A DNA stretch of 64,000 bases from Stomorhina lunata (Eukaryota; Arthropoda; Insecta; Diptera; Rhiniidae): contig OW121743.1 in assembly GCA_933228675.1 (NCBI GenBank), forward strand, positions 109,177,468-109,241,467. Direction: 5' to 3'. This document shows, one piece after another, positions 21,935 through 33,689 of this stretch. Positions within the stretch are counted from its first letter, which is position 1; each line of letters opens with the position of its first letter. Under the pieces are notes generated by a model. That model was not told where the DNA came from. It saw only the letters and a program-made list of their open reading frames with translations, and did not search any database. The translations under genes were made by a program, and so were the position numbers.

Positions 21935-24372
21935 CGCCGCGCACAATCACCTAGCGCAACTGGTGAATGAACCAACGCATATTCCATGTGTTGAAGGGCA
22001 CCAACAGAACACCCTTGACCTTTTCTTGACTTCACACCCAGACAAGTATGAAGTCAAGGTTCTTGCACCTCTTGGAAATTCGGATCATTGTACCATATCC
22101 GCCTCTTTTTCGTTCTCCGGACTTCGGAATGTTTCTCAACCAGCCACGAAACGTTTAACTTTTTTATACGAAAAAGGTCGTTGGGCTGAGCTCAACGAAT
22201 TTTTTAGGCATTTTAACTGGAAGCTTTGTTTTCTTGACAATAATGTCAGTGCCTCGGCTGAAATGGTGTCTAATGTTATTAAGCTGGGAATGAAAATGTT
22301 CATCCCAGCGAAAAATATTTCGATTAAACCAAAATTAAAAACTTGGTTTAATCAGACGTGCAAACATGCAGTCAGATCCCGTGAGGTTGCTTTCAGTAAC
22401 TGGCGTAATAACCAAAACCCAGTTACTGATTTGCAGCGCAAACAGGCAAGGCGTACGTGTGCCAAAGTATTAAGGCGTGAAAAGGCTCTGTACAAGCAAC
22501 GCCTTCGTACTAAAATTCTTGCTGCTCCTCGGGGCAGCAAGAATTTCTGATCATTCGTTAAAAGAGTCAAGAATAATGCTAGTTCTTCAATTTCTTCTCT
22601 TTTAAAGGATGGTCAGACATTCACAGACCCTGTTGATAAAGCTAACCTTTTAGCTGAATTATTTGCAAGCAATTCTCGCTTGCCGGAAAGCACTCAACCT
22701 CTGCCCGAGCTCGAAAGAGTATCTGTAACTATGCCAAAGATATTCTTTCGCGCTCGTGCTGTAAAACGGGTTTTAGCGGATCTCAATATAAATAAGTCTC
22801 CAGGGCCAGATGGCATTCCAGCACTGGTCTTGAAGCAGTGCTCTTCGACGCTTGCGCGTCCATTAGCTAACCTTTTCAGCACCTTGTACCATGCCGGTAC
22901 ATTTCCTCGGTGCTGGAAGGTTGCTAATGTTACGCCAATCCCTAAAAAGGGTGAGGCTAACAACCCTGAAAATTACCGCCCAATTGCAATTTGTTTTGCA
23001 CTCTCCAAAGTTTTGGAGAGTATGGTTAACCACCATCTTGTTAAATATCTAGAGTCTAACAACCTACTAAGCGACCGCCAGTATGGGTTCCGTAGGGGTC
23101 GCTCTACGGGAGATCTGCTAGCCTTCCTATCGGAAAAATGGTGTCAATCAATACACCGTTTTGGCGAAAGTAAAGTTGTGGCTCTAGATATTTCCAAGGC
23201 GTTTGATAGAGTGTGGCACGGAGCACTTCTAATCGGTAATAACTTCTCTCGGTTTATATCGAGCTTCCTCAGAGATCGCACTATACGAGTTGTTATAGAT
23301 GGGTTCTCCTCAAACGAGTTCAAGATTAATTCAGGGGTACCGCAAGGCTCTGTTCTTTCTCCTACTCTATTTCTAATCTTTATAAATGACCTTCTACGTC
23401 AAACTTCCAACCCTATCTACTCTTTTGCAGATGATAGTAACATTTGCCATTCATTTTCATTCAATCGTAGGCCAAGCCTCTTTGAGGTGGACGCTATGAG
23501 ACAAAACATGAATGAATCATTAAACCGCGATTTAGAAACAATTTCGGAATGGGGCCGTGCGAATAGAGTTGATTTTAATGCGCGGAAAACTCAATGTTGT
23601 ATGCTTACGCATAAACGCATGGCAAACCATGTTACTTCATCTGTATTAATGGGTGGTGTACATATTGAGGAATCAGATGCTCTTGATGTTCTAGGCATGA
23701 GAATTCAATGTGATGTCCGTTGGTCAAAGCATATCTTTCATGTGTCAAAAGAAGCATTCAAGTGCCTCGGTTTTCTAAAACGGTGCAAGAGATACTTCAC
23801 TTCATCTGATCTCCTTACTATTTACACCACCTACATCCGACCGAAAATGGAATACAACTCTCATGTATGGGCCGGTGCTTCAAAGTCTATTTTGGAGCTT
23901 CTCGACCGAGTGCAGGAGAGGGCGAAAGTGCTCATCGGTGACAGTAGGGTATCCAACTCTATTGATTCACTTGAGCACCGTCGCAATGTGGGTTGTGTCA
24001 CACTGTTCTATCGTTACTACTTTGGAATTTGCTCTAACGAAATCAGGGAACTTGTTCCCGAAACTCGGACATTTTTACGCAATACACGTCATTCTGCTAG
24101 AGCTCATTCCTTTGTGGTCGATTGGTCGGTAGACCGAACAACACACTACAGAGAAAATTCGTTCTTTAGCCGTACAGTTCGTATGTGGAATTCTCTCCCC
24201 GCAGAAGTTTTCCCTGCCAGTTGCAATATAGGTAAATTCAAATCAAATGTCCACAAACACTACTCCATCTATCCTCCTTCCCATAACCTATTTTCCTAGT
24301 TCCAACACAATGCATCGCATAAGTAGGGATCATCCCCTGAGTGCTGGTCCTAAATTAAAAAAAAAAAGTTCT
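21935..24372 (+). mobile_element. 5'-truncated non-LTR retrotransposon (LINE), best copy in window
   Basis: Starts abruptly near 21935, inside the endonuclease domain, and ends with a short A-tract at 24356-24366 after a 3' UTR. The UTR (CATCCCCTGAGTGCTGGTCC at about 24330) is shared with the copy ending near 54515, which fixes the true 3' end. 5' truncation plus an A-rich 3' end is the normal outcome of target-primed reverse transcription. It is much less AT-rich than its surroundings, so it is a clear insertion. I place it in the Jockey/CR1 group by RT motifs; the exact clade is unresolved. Confidence 0.93.
21936..24299 (+). pseudogene. LINE ORF2: endonuclease C-terminus plus reverse transcriptase, one internal stop
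   Basis: A single plus-strand frame runs from 21936 to the TAG at 24297-24299, broken only by TGA at 22548-22550. Both parts (about 204 and 582 codons) are in the same frame, and the family context KNF-stop-SFVKRVKN suggests TGG (Trp) was lost. The N-terminal part has the endonuclease end LDLFLTSHP and the catalytic GNSDH motif. The RT follows: KSPGPDGIP, QYGFRRGRSTGD, motif A LDISKAFDRVWH, motif B VPQGSVLSPTLF, motif C FADD, then VDFNARKTQ and LGMRI. All catalytic aspartates are visible. Compared with the copy at 1-1058, eight residues (24 bp) are missing right after WHGALL near 23229, between motifs A and B. ORF1 and most of the endonuclease are absent. It is inactive in its present state. 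Confidence 0.92.
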
Positions 24373-25079
24373 GTGTCATATTTCAGAAACAAATATATAT
24401 TCAGGAATGAAAATTGTTTAAAAGGTACCCCAAATTATAAATGATTTTGCTTATTTTTCACAGACTCAGTTCTTTTAATAACAAAATATTTCATGTCAAG
24501 TCTCATGAAAGTATTTTGAAAATTCTGGTCTTTATTTAATCTTCTTTTTTTTAATAATATAATTTATATGAAAAATAGTTTGCCAAAATTATATATTTCA
24601 CGTTTTTCCTCATAAAATCATTACTATGACATGGATTTTCATAATATAATGTTTAAATTATTTTAGTTTAACAATCGATGAGTAACTGTGGAAATTTTTT
24701 GCCATTTTCGATTTTTTATGAATTTATAAAAAAATTAAAAGTTTCTAGATTTTTCTCACACAAAAAAAATATTTTTTTATATTGCGATATGAATAACTCC
24801 AAAACCGTTGATCATACAAAAATCTTGTGTTAGTTCGCCTTAAGTTCAGTTTATTCTCAATCCGTTGATGTAATTTTCAATAAAATAAGACAAGTGTTCT
24901 TAAGATATGGTAAAATAAGCAGAACAACCTCTTCAAAAATACCAAATTTGGGGGAAAAAATCAATGGTAAAATTTTTGGTGTTTTTGTACTTAAGGGACC
25001 ATAACACCTAAAAAAATGTTAAACTCTAATTTGTGCTATCAACAATGTTGTAATTTTTCGTCAACACAGAAAATATTTG
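24373..25079. other. AT-rich non-coding stretch
   Basis: No gene or clear repeat was recognised between the LINE end and the 170-bp tandem repeat. Confidence 0.5.
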
Positions 25080-25911
25080 CCAATCTTGAGGTCTAGAGTT
25101 TCCTATATAGAAACGTTGTTCTGTCTAAAGTGCATGACTTTTTAATATAGGAAATTTTGCTTGTTTAAACAGAAAAGCTTTTTTGTATATGGAAAATGTT
25201 GCAGATACATGTTGCCCGGTTTAAAAAGCAGGACTTTTCTTTATATAAAGTGCTTTCTGTATGTTTGCATATAGAAATTGTTTCTGGAAAATTACATGAA
25301 ATATCTTAAAGTTTTCTATACATAAAATGTTCCCAGTCTACATACCATGTTAATTTATAAAAAGAGAAAATGTTGCAGAAACCTGTTGTCCAATTTGAAA
25401 AGTGAGATTTATCAGCATGTTTTTATATAGAAATATTTTCGGTTAAATTATATAAAATACCTTAAAGTTTCTATACAAAAAACCTTTCTTTGTTTATATA
25501 TGATGTTGATCGACAAAAAGATAAAATGTTGCAGAAACATGTTGGCTAATTTCAGAAGCTGGATTTTCCTATATATATACAATTTTCTGTATGTTTCTAT
25601 ATAGGAAATGCTTCCGGTTAAATTATATGAAATATCCTTTAGTTTTCTGTAAACAAAATGTTTTCCAGTCTAGATACCATGATCATTTATAAAAAGAGAA
25701 ATTGTTGCAGATACTTGTTGCCCGGTTTAAAAAGTAGGATTTTTTATATATAAATTGTTTTCAGTATGATTCTCTATAGAAAATGTTTTTGGTTATATTT
25801 TATGAAATATCATAAAGTTTCTATACAAAACGTTTCCCTGACTACATACGATATTAAGCTATATAATGAGAAAATGTTGCGGATACATGTTGCCCAGTTT
25901 AAAAAGCAGGA

Positions 25912-25969
<58 letters not shown>

Positions 25970-26440
25970 TAAAATGTTTTTTAGTATATTTCTAAACACA
26001 AAATGTTTCCGATTAAATTATATGAAATATTTTGAAATTTTCCATATATAAAATGTTTCCTAGACTACTACGATGTTAGTTAATAAAAAGAGAAAATGTT
26101 GCAGATACATGTTGCTCGGTTTAAAAAACAAGATTTTTTCTCTATATACACTTTTTCAGTATGTTTATATATATTGTAGAAAATGTTTCCAATTAAATTA
26201 TATGAAATATTATAAAGTTTTCCATACATAAAATGTTTTCTAGACTACTACGATGTTAATTCATAAAAAGAGGAAGTGTTGCAGATACATGTTGCTCGGT
26301 TTAAAAAGCAAAAATTTTTGTTTATAAACATTTTTTCAGTATGCTTCTATATAGAAAATGCGATTAAATTATATGAAATATCTTAAAGTTTTCAATATAT
26401 ATACGATGTTTATCTATAAATAGGGTATAAATCTCCATAT
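25080..26440 (+). repeat. Tandem repeat of about 170 bp, seven or so diverged copies
   Basis: The landmark GTTGCAGATACATGTTGCCC (with variants) occurs at 25200, 25372, 25528, 25704, 25876, 26098 and 26278, spacings 172, 156, 176, 172, 222 and 180. The 222 spacing is explained by a TA expansion inside that unit. Each unit also carries GTTTAAAAAGCA, CAGTATGTTTCTATATAGAA, AATTATATGAAATATC and AAAGTTTTC elements. It is unrelated in sequence to the short AnTn satellites. Confidence 0.88.
25917..25966. repeat. TA dinucleotide microsatellite
   Basis: About 25 uninterrupted TA repeats inside the fifth unit of the 170-bp tandem repeat. It produces the poly-YI frames at 25766-25972 and 25866-26051, which are not genes. 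Confidence 0.97.
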
Positions 26441-28084
26441 ATAATATTTTGTCCTGTCTAAGTTGTAATCCTTATATGGATAAAATGCCACTTTTCTAAG
26501 CCTAAGAAAATATTGCAATATCTTCAGAAATTTTCATTTAGAAAATTATGCAAGACTTTTTCAAACATAAAATGTTGCACAATCTTATGGGAAATGTTTT
26601 TTAAGATACAAAGGCTAAGTAAGTCATTTCCCTATATAAACGTTTTAAAGGGGCATGATATTTTCATCAAAAGAAAATGTTGGGCTATTGGTATAGAACA
26701 TGTTGTTCTTCGTTTCAGTACATAAACTGTTGCTAGAGGTATCAATTCTTTGAAAATTCTGAAATTTATAAACTCTAGTATTATCTCAATTCTACAACAG
26801 ATAAAACCTAAAGACGATGATGACGATGATATTGTATCTATACCCTCAAAAAATGTTGTTTATATGAATTAATACTTTGCTTTTTTGTTCATGTTGCAGC
26901 AACAAAATAAAAAAAAAACTGTGGTTGATTACTGATGATACTGTCAATAAGATGAAAAATAAACAAATACGAAAAAAAAAACGAAAAAATAATAAAAAGC
27001 AAATATGTATTACAAGGAAACACAGCAAAGAATGTAGCAGGAAAAAAACGACTCAAAAAAAATATAATAGGAAAGAATAAATGCAAACGAACTACAAACG
27101 CATCGAGGCAAGAAACTAGAATGCAAAAAAATCTAAAAAAAAAAATCTGGAAAAAATACTTAAATGGGAACAACGCCAAGTCAAATCATATCACATCACA
27201 GTAACATAACATCCTGGGCCTGTGATATGTAGATACATGTTTGCTATAAGTAAATTCTAGTTTTCATCCAGCAACATCGACAACAACTGGTATCTAATAG
27301 TTTGTTAGTTAGAAGTAGATACATATTTACATATCAAAAGATGACACCAACACTAACATGTAAATTTCAAATAAATTTCAATTTTCTTGTAACGTCAAAG
27401 ATCAATTACAATATTGAAATGAAATGAATGAATTTTCTTCTTTCACATTTTTCACTCATTTTATTTTGTTTGTCAAGGAAAATCGAGTCAGACATATTTA
27501 CATACTTGAATATTTTGCAAACAAGAAAAATTGTTGAAAGAAAAACAAATTTTCTTAAAATGATAAAAGTAATTTTCTAGGATTTTTAACGAAAGGTATG
27601 AACAAATTATGTTATGGGAATTGAAAAAAGTCTTTAACACCCACATAAGAATGAATTTTAAACTTTTGTGGAAAGTTATTAAAAATGGTGTGATTAAAGT
27701 TTCTGTAAAAAATTTGATTTTTTACATTTAAAAAATAACCTTTTATAAACAACATTTATATAAACAACATTTAATAAGAAAATTTTGTGATATATCGACA
27801 ATTTTAAAATATTTTCACACAAATTTTAAGTGCTCTCTAAAATGTTTACAGTTTGCAAAAACAAAAAAATATATAAATTAAATTGTTAAACTTCTTCAAG
27901 AATATACGAAATTTCAGTTGAAAAATTTTAAGTTGTACACATGTACCTCGGTTTACGCGGTAGTCGGTTTATGCGAATTCAAATTTACGCGCTTTTCAAA
28001 ATAAATAAAAATATTGATATTTGAGTCGAATCAAGAACACCTATTGAACCACACGTATTGAGCCACACCATCTGTAATTACGAT
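26441..28084. other. AT-rich non-coding stretch
   Basis: Open frames near 26513-26725 and 26846-27179 are low-complexity or chance frames. At 27946-27995 the phrase GGTTTACGCG / GGTTTATGCG / ATTTACGCG occurs three times in 50 bp, an unusual CpG-bearing cluster. Confidence 0.5.
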
Positions 28085-28950
28085 GAAAATTTCGGTATAA
28101 AATTTTTATAGAAAATATTCGGTATAAAAATTTTTTAGAAAATTTTCGGTATAAAAATTTGTATAGAAAATTTTAGGTATACAAATTTTTATAGAAAATT
28201 TTCGGTTTCAAAAATTTTTATAGAAACTTTTGGGTAAACAAATTTTTTATAGAAAATTTTCCTCATAAACATTTTTTATAAAAAAATTTTTGGTATAATT
28301 TTTTTTTTTTAGAAAATAACATTTTTTATAGAGAATAAAAATTTTTTATAGAAAATTTTCGGAATAAAAATTTTTTAAAGAAAATTTTCGGTATAAAAAT
28401 TTTTTATAGAAAATTTTCGGTATACAGTTTTTTTTATAGAAAATTTTCGGTATAAATTTTTTTTATAGAAAATTTTCGGTATAAAAATTTTTTATAGAAA
28501 ATTTTCGGTATAAAAATTTTTTATAGAAAATTTTCGGTATAAAAATTTTTTATAGAAAATTTTCGGTATAAAAATTTTTTATAGAAAATTTTCGGTATAA
28601 AAATTTTTTATAGAAAATTTTCGGTATAAAATTTTTTTATAGAAAATTTTCGGTATAAAAATTTTTTATAGAAAATTTTTGGTATAAAATTTTTTATAGA
28701 AAATTTTCGGTATAAAAGTTTTTATAGAAAATTTTCGGTATAAACATTTTTTATAGAAAATTTTCGGTATAAAATTTTTTTATAGAAAATTTTCGGTATA
28801 AAATTTTTTATAGAAAATTTTCGGTACAAAATTTTTTATAGAAAATTTTCGGTATAAAATTTTTTATAGAAAATTTTCGGTATAAAATTTTTTATAGAAT
28901 ATTTTCGGTATAAAAATTTTTTATAGAAAATGTTCGGTATAAAGTTTTTT
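28085..28950 (+). repeat. Satellite array 6 (29-bp units with a CGGTAT linker)
   Basis: About 30 units of CGGTATAAAAATTTTTTATA then GAAAATTTT, 29 bp, ATAG-forward and fairly uniform from 28370 to 28930, with some 28-bp units. It differs from array 5 only in lacking the C after CGGTAT. The minus-strand frame 28836-29036 is a by-product. Confidence 0.94.
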
Positions 28951-29194
28951 TGTTCGAAAAAATAAAAATCAAAAATAACTATTATAATTTTTTTTAAAGC
29001 ATCGCATTTCATTAATTTTTGGTTCAGGACAATCAAAATAATATACTTTTTTTCTCCGACATTTTAGATTCTAGCTTTGCGATTGGAGAATATTAGTTTA
29101 CTTTGACGAATTTTAATAGCACACTACCAAAATAATTGTTTTTGCCAAATTTAATCAAATTATCTTGAGAATTGCGAAATGTACTTTGATTAAA
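28951..29194. other. Short non-coding gap
   Basis: AT-rich with nothing recognisable; it separates array 6 from the repeat at 29195. Confidence 0.5.
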
Positions 29195-29375
29195 AGGTTT
29201 ACATGGGGTCTAGCCAGATGGACGGACGGACTGACATCGTTTAATCGGCTCAGGAAGTAATTCTAAATCCGTTGTTTTACTAAAAGGTGGTCTAACTAAG
29301 ACCAATATTTCTATGCGTTATATATATCAGCCCAAACTTATAATACCCTTTCCACCTATAGTGATGAAGCGTATG
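29195..29375 (-). repeat. 5' part of the dispersed fly repeat (minus orientation)
   Basis: Reverse complement matches the start of the element at 30759-31532: GGTGGAAAGGGTATTATAAG, ATAACGCATAGAAATATT, the GAGCCGATT phrase and the GTCCGTCCGTCC run with CTGGCTAGACCCC. It stops near 29195. Confidence 0.8.
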
Positions 29376-29559
29376 CAGAACAAGGGAGATCAATGATGTC
29401 CTTTACTCAAGGATATCTCAAAAAGCATATGTTTCATTTTCTTTATCATTCTCTCAAATGTGAATAATAGTATAGACAACTAAATACGAAAACCAAAAAA
29501 AGGGCTCATGGTGGATCGGAAAACAAAACCTTTTAATTAAAAGAGCGTAAAACTACAGG
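29376..29559. other. Short non-coding gap
   Basis: Nothing recognised. Confidence 0.5.
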
Positions 29560-29800
29560 GCATATGCTAAAATATGAGCCTAGTCTTATAAAAATCTGAT
29601 AACCGTATCAAAAGTTATAGGCATATAAAGTGGGTATGTTTCTGAAAAAATATTGAAAAAAAAAACGAACTTTGATCCGCCATAAAATTTGAACCAAAGC
29701 TATATTAAAAATTTTGAAGAAGTGTAAAAATTGTCTAGGCTAGGAGAATGTACATATATATAAAATTTCATAAAAATCGTATTTTTTATTTGACTCCATA
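29560..29800 (+). repeat. Dispersed repeat shared with 36236-36405
   Basis: Shares with 36236-36405 the order GATAACCGTATCAAAAGTTA, GGCATATAAAGTGGGTATG, TCTGAAAAAA, CGAACTTTGATCC, CCATAAAATTTGAACC and GCTAGGAGAATGTACATA. Probably another piece of a transposon or of the dispersed fly repeat family. Confidence 0.75.
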
Positions 29801-29839
29801 TATTTATCAAAATATTTTATTTTATTATTTTATTTATTA

Positions 29840-30020
29840 TATTATTTTAGAAATTGTAATTGTAGAAATTGTAGTTTACAAGTCCAAAAAGCTACAATTG
29901 TTGTGAAAATTTTAATGTACAGTATTGGTAGTTCTGGAACACAGCTACAATTGAACAGCACTTGTAAGAATTAGACTTGTAATTGTAACTTGTAAACTTG
30001 TAGAATTGTAGTTTAGAGAA
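29840..30020. repeat. TTGTAATTGTA-rich low-complexity tract
   Basis: Repeated TTGTA, CTTGTAA and AATTGTAG words on both strands (for example AATTGTAATTGTAGAAATTG, and TTGTAATTGTAACTTGTAAA at about 29972), ending near a GGGCCC site at 30024. No regular period. Confidence 0.5.
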
Positions 30021-30758
30021 ATAGGGCCCTGTACTTCAATTACAAGCTTAGATGCACAAACAGCTAACGGTCTAGACGAACAACGCAAAATCGACAATTA
30101 AGTGATTTTGGGTATACTTCAAGGTTGTTCTCAGACAAATATTTTTATGCATAACTTATATAAGCACAAAGTTAGCCCTTTACACCTTTTGCGGTTGTAA
30201 AAATAAAATAAGATCTTATTAGAAACTTTATTTGAATTGTTGACATAAAAAAGAGTTATCTAGATTTAACCAAGATAAAATAAATGGCCATTAAAAACAG
30301 CTCATGAGTTATCATTTAATAAATTATACTTATAACCAAAATAAAATCTGTAATAAATCCATAAAAACCAAATATATGAGAAAAAGTTTATAACATGTAT
30401 TTATTTCTTTCTCAGAATCTTTAACATGAAATTATTTACAAAAGCATATCATAACACTTGACACTTGCATTTTCTATGTAAGTTTATTTATATTTTATTA
30501 CTATTATTTTGTTTCTTTCTGCTTTAGTTGTTGAAATAAAATATCAAAGTTCAAGTATTTATTTGTCGACAGAAAAATAACTACAATTTTTGCTATGACA
30601 TCGACAGACAATAAAAATGTATATTTCGATACAACAGTTCAGACGATGATATCAAAACTGGCTAACATCAACCAAAGCCGTTCCTAAACCCCTCTACCAC
30701 CCCCGATTTTCATTTAGCCAAGAAAGAGTCAAGATGTTTGGGTGTGTTTGTAACTTTA
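30021..30758. other. AT-rich non-coding stretch
   Basis: No gene or recognisable element seen. Confidence 0.5.
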
Positions 30759-31532
30759 TTGTACCCTTCACCACCATAGGTGGAAAGGGTATTATAAGTT
30801 TGTGCTGATGTATGTAACGCATAGAAATATTTGTGTTAGACCCATCTTTTAGTATACCAATAGGCTTAGAATCACTTTCTGAGTCGATTTAGCGATGTCC
30901 GTCCGTCCGTCTGGCTGGCTGGACCCCCAAGTAAACCTTGTAACTAAACTACAGGTCGCAATTATAAAGATAATTTAATGAAATTTAGCACTGATCATTT
31001 TTATGAAATTCGTCAAAATCAGTTCATTATTTATGGTACCTCCCATAGGTCCCACTTCCCGGAATTGATATATTGGCCACAAAAATCAATATTTTTCATG
31101 GAATTTAAAAGAAATGCTGCTTATGTAAACTAAAATCACTGTACCAAATTTCGTTGAAATCGCTCCACACTTGACCATAGCTCCCATACAAATTCTTTTC
31201 CCAAAACGCAATAAATGAGACAAAATTCACTAAAACGCTCGTAAATCGGAAGATAATGACAATTTAAGTTTATTTTTTGCATACATTATTTCTGTAGCAA
31301 CTGTAATCAATTTGCCAAATTTCATAATAATCGGTCTACATTTGACCCTAGCTCTCATATAAGTCCAAATGGCAGAATCAGCCTAAATGTATAAGTTTTG
31401 AGAATATTTTTGTATGATGACAACATTTAGCAAATATTTGTCTTTATACAGGAAAAAGAACACCTTTGACCTTAGTGGTGAAGGGTATCGTATGGTCGGG
31501 TTTGACCGACTATAGCACTTTCTTACTTGTTT
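30759..31532 (+). repeat. Dispersed fly repeat, fullest copy in window
   Basis: Begins with an imperfect hairpin (CCCTTCACCACC / GGTGGAAAGGG), then GTATTATAAGTTTGTGCTGA, TAACGCATAGAAATATT, TGAGTCGATT, a GTCCGTCCGTC run, CTGGCTGGACCCCC, and paired GTACCAAATTTC / ATTTGACCCTAGCTC modules. It ends with GTGAAGGGTATCGTATGGTC and TTCTTACTTGTTTTTT. Repeats of this general form are common in fly genomes, from memory. Pieces recur at 29195-29375, 11760-12735 and about 32790-33300. No coding capacity was seen. Confidence 0.8.
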
Positions 31533-32789
31533 TTTGTATTTTTATTTCAAAACTGATTTCAAACAGGTGGGAATTCTTTCAATACAGGTGATATATGATT
31601 CTATGTATGTACTCAGGAAAGATAGAAATACAAAGTGGGTGTTTTTAAGGCAAAAGGAGACCATACTCGTTTATATAAATAAAACTGAAAAAAAAAAACA
31701 CAAATACGGGAATATCAAAAATACCAAGAAATAATAGGAAAAAATATTTATGTTTAGGTTGTGCTGAAGTTTGTTGTTTTCGACATGAAATGTATAAAAG
31801 CAGCCTTTAAGGATTTTACCGTTGCTGTCGATAAAGTCGAGGATGATGATTTTCTAGCTACAAACATTATATTACATATAACAACAACTTTGGGTTAAAC
31901 AAACTTAGACTTTGGGTTAGACATCTTACATTGTTACACAAAAACATCAAATATCATTATCTCTTGTGTATGGGGATTTTAAGGAAACGAGGGTAGAAAA
32001 AGGAAGATAAAATTTATAGAAAGCTAAAATCTATCAATCAATTCTTGTTTTCAATATTTAAAAAAATATATATATTTTTTAAGAAAGTTCTTAGCAACCC
32101 TCGTATTTTATTTGTTAGTGTGAGTTTGCTTAGACTTATTACAAACATCTTCAAATTACACAAAAATAAACAAACATGTACAAATATCTTTCAAAATCAA
32201 CAAAAAAAGAAGACGATTGAAAATGAAGAAAAGGATGTGATATGACGAAGCTAAAAAAAAATCTTTCAAAGAAATATTTTCTCGTTTCGTAACTTGCCTT
32301 CTGTTTGTTGCAACAAAATGTTGTAATTTGGCAAATACATGTAACAACTACAAATACATGAAAAAAAAACTGACAAACAAACAAACTAACACATATGCCG
32401 ATATACCAGAGCAAACAAAAAACTAGGAGTTAAAAATCGAAGACAGCTAAAACCAGATAGACAGACAGACAGTCAAACAGATAGACACTCAATATGTAAT
32501 TTTGATTTTGATGTTATTGTAGTTGTTATTTTATTACAAACATCATTTGTATGTGTTTCAGAAGTTATTCAGAAAAAATTGTTACATGAATGAGAGCAAC
32601 ATCTGCAAAAAATGTTCAACTTTGTTATTGGTAATAAAAAAAAAATTGAATGGATTTAAGAAAAGTCTTTAATAAATTTAATATTTTCACATATGACAAG
32701 ATTTAAATCAGATTTACTTAGCACCAAACAGCAATATCTGATGGTATATATATAGATTACACTACAAGTATTACCAGGATCTTTAAACA
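31533..32789. other. AT-rich non-coding stretch with an AGAC repeat
   Basis: No gene supported; frames at 31534-31734, 32045-32245 and 32151-32414 lack domains. A short CAGACAGACAGACAG microsatellite lies near 32459-32473. Confidence 0.5.
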
Positions 32790-33300
32790 GATATTTGACA
32801 ATACGGGTGTGACCGACAAGGACTTAATACGTTAAAAAGTTGATGTTCGTAACGCATTAAATGTTGGTGTTTAAGTAAACCGATCGACTCAGAATAACAT
32901 CCATCAGACAGAAAAAAATTTAATCAGTAAACAAAAAGGCAGACCACATTACCGGCACCTCCTCAATACTAACTGAAATTATTTAAATCCCATAGGTCTC
33001 ACATCCCGGAATCGAATTTTTGGCTACAATTTTCTGTATATTTTTATGAAAAGATATATTGCTTATATGTATGAATAAATAAAAACTAATGTACCAAATT
33101 TTATTGAATGGATCTTAAGTCCCATGCAAGGTCGTATGCACCTAATTCTGAAGATAATGACAACTTCATGTTTATTTGTTGATCACATAATTTTTGTTTA
33201 AACTGTAATCAAATTGCCAAATGATTAGAATCGATGTACATTTGACCCCAGGTTTAATATATTATCCAATAAAGAAAATAGCTTAACTACCAAATTAACT
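32790..33300 (+). repeat. Diverged copy of the dispersed fly repeat
   Basis: Recognisable phrases in the same order as 30959-31380: CATAGGTCTCACATCCCGGAAT, then TACCAAATTTTATTGAATGG, AAGATAATGACAACTT, AACTGTAATCAAATTGCCAAA and ACATTTGACCCCAGG. Substantially decayed. Confidence 0.6.
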
Positions 33301-33331
33301 AAATATAAGTTTACGCGATTTTCTTAAAAAA

Positions 33332-33587
33332 TATATCGCACTTGTTCAACAAGAGGGTATTAACTCAAAATTTTTAAATTTTCACTTTTTATAAGAAATT
33401 GATGTGTAGTGCTCTTATCTACCCATTGTAAAAATCTGACATCATTTTCACTTTAATTTCGCCAAAAAACTACAGTTTTACCCCTCTTCTTTATATGAAA
33501 GTTGTAGTAAAATAAAATAGTTTTTTGACTCTACTGAAAATTTTAAAATTTTGAGTTAATACCCTCTTGTTGATCAAGTGCGATATA
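33332..33587. mobile_element. MITE-like element with 53-bp terminal inverted repeats
   Basis: The left end 33332-33384 (TATATCGCACTTGTTCAACA, continuing AGAGGGTATTAACTCAAAA) is the near-perfect inverse of 33535-33587. The interior is about 150 bp with no coding frame. The element is 256 bp and is bordered by TA on each side, compatible with a TA target duplication and so with a Tc1/mariner-type parent (inference). Confidence 0.85.
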
Positions 33588-33689
33588 ATAGTCGATTTGA
33601 AATAATTTTTGGAAACTAATAGCTAGAGCCAAATAACCCAAAATATGTAATCGCCAAAAGCTTTTAAAATTCGTATAGTAAAATTTTAT

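Noticed and set aside
22352..22963. Minus-strand frames of 72 and 89 residues
   Set aside because: Antisense shadows of the LINE coding region.
25766..26051. Frames ending in a poly-Tyr-Ile run
   Set aside because: By-product of the TA microsatellite at 25917-25966.
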